In this document: piece after piece, positions 62,863 through 64,000 of the stretch
How positions within the stretch are numbered: position 1 is the stretch's first letter
How the letters are laid out: each line of letters starts with the position of its first letter
Assembly (NCBI GenBank): GCA_029224185.1
Contig: CM055188.1
Span: forward strand, 8,542,497-8,606,496
Direction of reading: 5' to 3'
DNA: 64,000 nucleotides
DNA from: Karalla daura
Taxonomy: Eukaryota; Chordata; Actinopteri; Chaetodontiformes; Leiognathidae
Position numbers and translations under genes: made by a program
Notes under the pieces: generated by a model
What the model saw: the letters and a program-made list of their open reading frames with translations, nothing else
Told to the model about the DNA's origin: nothing
The model's database searches: none

Positions 62863-64000
62863 AAAAAAAGATTGATAACACCACGCCAGACAACAGTTGA
62901 TATGTTTGATTTATGTTATATTGATTTTTCACAGCAGTGGAGTCCAACAAACCCAAAAATTGTTCATAGAAAATTGTATACCCAGAATCAGGCCCAACCT
63001 TCCACATGCCAAGGTGGAGTCACAGTCCACTATGCTTCCCGGACACACCAACACATGCGTCAAAAGTTTATGCACAAGTCCAGTTCATCACACAACACAA
63101 AAAAAAAACAAAATAACAAAAGAAAACCGAATTGCAGGTAGCGGGTGGAAGAAAGAAATGTATGTTTGAAGGTCAAGGTGAAGGTGAGCAGGCTGGGGGA
63201 AAGGACCAAGAAATGCCTGTGGCTGGAGAGCAGGGGGGAGAAACTGGGGCCGTAATCCACAAATGATATCTGTAAACAATCCAAGTCCAGAAACTAGGTT
63301 AAGTTATCCCATCGATCCTCCTTTCACTTTCCACCAAAACAGCCTCCATTCACTCCACCACGACACCAGCACCTAACACTCCTGCGACTGTGCATTTTAA
63401 ACTTCGCAGGTTTGGAGCGTAGCTGAACCTGACGTCCTGATTGGTCCGTCGATTTCCGGGAGGAGTTATCAACCGGGTTGTGCTGTGAATGTGTGTGGTG
63501 ATGGGAACAAAAGGAACACCATGACACAGAATGAATTAATGAATCAAAGTGCGTGTGGCGTAAATATACAAAAGAGAGGAGACAGCTAGGAACTCCAGCT
63601 TTCCTGCTCCTGTCAGTTGCCATACTGACATTGAGTTTAATTTACTCCGCTTCCTGAAACCGACTCCTGGCTGGTTTGGTGTCTGCCCATGATCTGCTAG
63701 CACACAGGTGGTCATGCAAACCAGGCCACTCTTTATGTCCTGTTTGTGTGTGTATGTGTGGCATGGATATATGAAACTGCTATTCATGTACTGTACCATA
63801 CAGCTTTTGTTGTTGCAGCTAAAAAGGCTGGTGAGTGTGCATGCTTTCCTCTGTGATGACGTACAGTACAGTTGGCAAGCTTTGATGAAAAGAGTTGAAC
63901 TATTGCTAATGAGTTCTGTGGATTATCACAAGCAACTGTGTCATGAGTGAAATTGCTCAGACATCAACATTCCATGAAGAAAGGAGAAACACACCACCAA
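62863..64000. other. No recognised gene
   Basis: Open frames of 74-106 codons on both strands (for example 62821-63141 plus, 63324-63623 minus) overlap each other and show no domain. An A-rich patch lies at 63099-63122. Confidence 0.55.

Overview
The window looks like nuclear DNA of a teleost fish, probably a percomorph. It is AT-rich with intron-like spacing. Long AT/GT/AC microsatellites are frequent, and the remains of many transposable element (TE) families typical of teleosts are scattered through it. It has no operons, no rRNA or tRNA genes and no CRISPR array. Nearly all coding-like sequence belongs to decayed mobile elements. Only one piece, a minus-strand first-exon candidate in a CpG-rich block near 38.4 kb, looks like a host gene. 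If it is real, its first intron runs leftward and may cover much or all of 1-38 kb.

Layout. 1-2.7 kb: mostly featureless, with a weak minus-strand exon candidate at 846-1144. 2.7-7.8 kb: a plus-strand RTE-like LINE remnant in two pieces (endonuclease end and linker near 3.2-3.7 kb, reverse transcriptase near 7.2-7.7 kb) around an LTR-retroelement gag/protease remnant. 7.8-21.7 kb: long AT-rich, TE-poor sequence with compound microsatellites. 21.8-30.8 kb: dense repeats. These are a GC-rich repeat, a common dispersed repeat, a tRNA-derived SINE, an unidentified frameshifted ORF, a minus-strand DIRS-like retroelement with a 598-bp Harbinger-type MITE inside it, an unclassified repeat and a LINE remnant. 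30.8-37.7 kb: sparse. 37.7-38.9 kb: CpG-rich block with the first-exon candidate. 38.9-39.7 kb: a long (AT)n(GT)n array beside a fold-back Tc1 derivative.

42.6-46.5 kb: a 2.81-kb Merlin DNA transposon with long terminal inverted repeats, a 9-bp target duplication and a two-exon transposase pseudogene, inserted in unidentified coding-like sequence. 46.6-51.8 kb: a Harbinger-type end, an LTR, a BEL/Pao reverse transcriptase remnant, a perfect 59-bp-arm hAT MITE and a hAT transposase remnant. 54.4-54.8 kb: a CpG-rich block with a 16-bp tandem repeat. 56.5-61.7 kb: a modular noncoding repeat, a Rex3/RTE-like LINE 3' end with clear target duplications, a retroelement C-terminal remnant and a second copy of the 28.6-kb repeat. 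61.7-64 kb: little to report.

The features do not form a pathway. They record layered insertions, several dated relative to each other by nesting: MITE inside DIRS-like element, LTR element between LINE pieces, Merlin inside an ORF, hAT MITE inside older repeat sequence. I found no convincing undescribed biological system. The strongest specific results are the fully bounded Merlin element and its spliced transposase pseudogene, the nested MITEs with exact target duplications, the truncated LINE with its 9-bp duplication, and the possible first exon at 38.4 kb.
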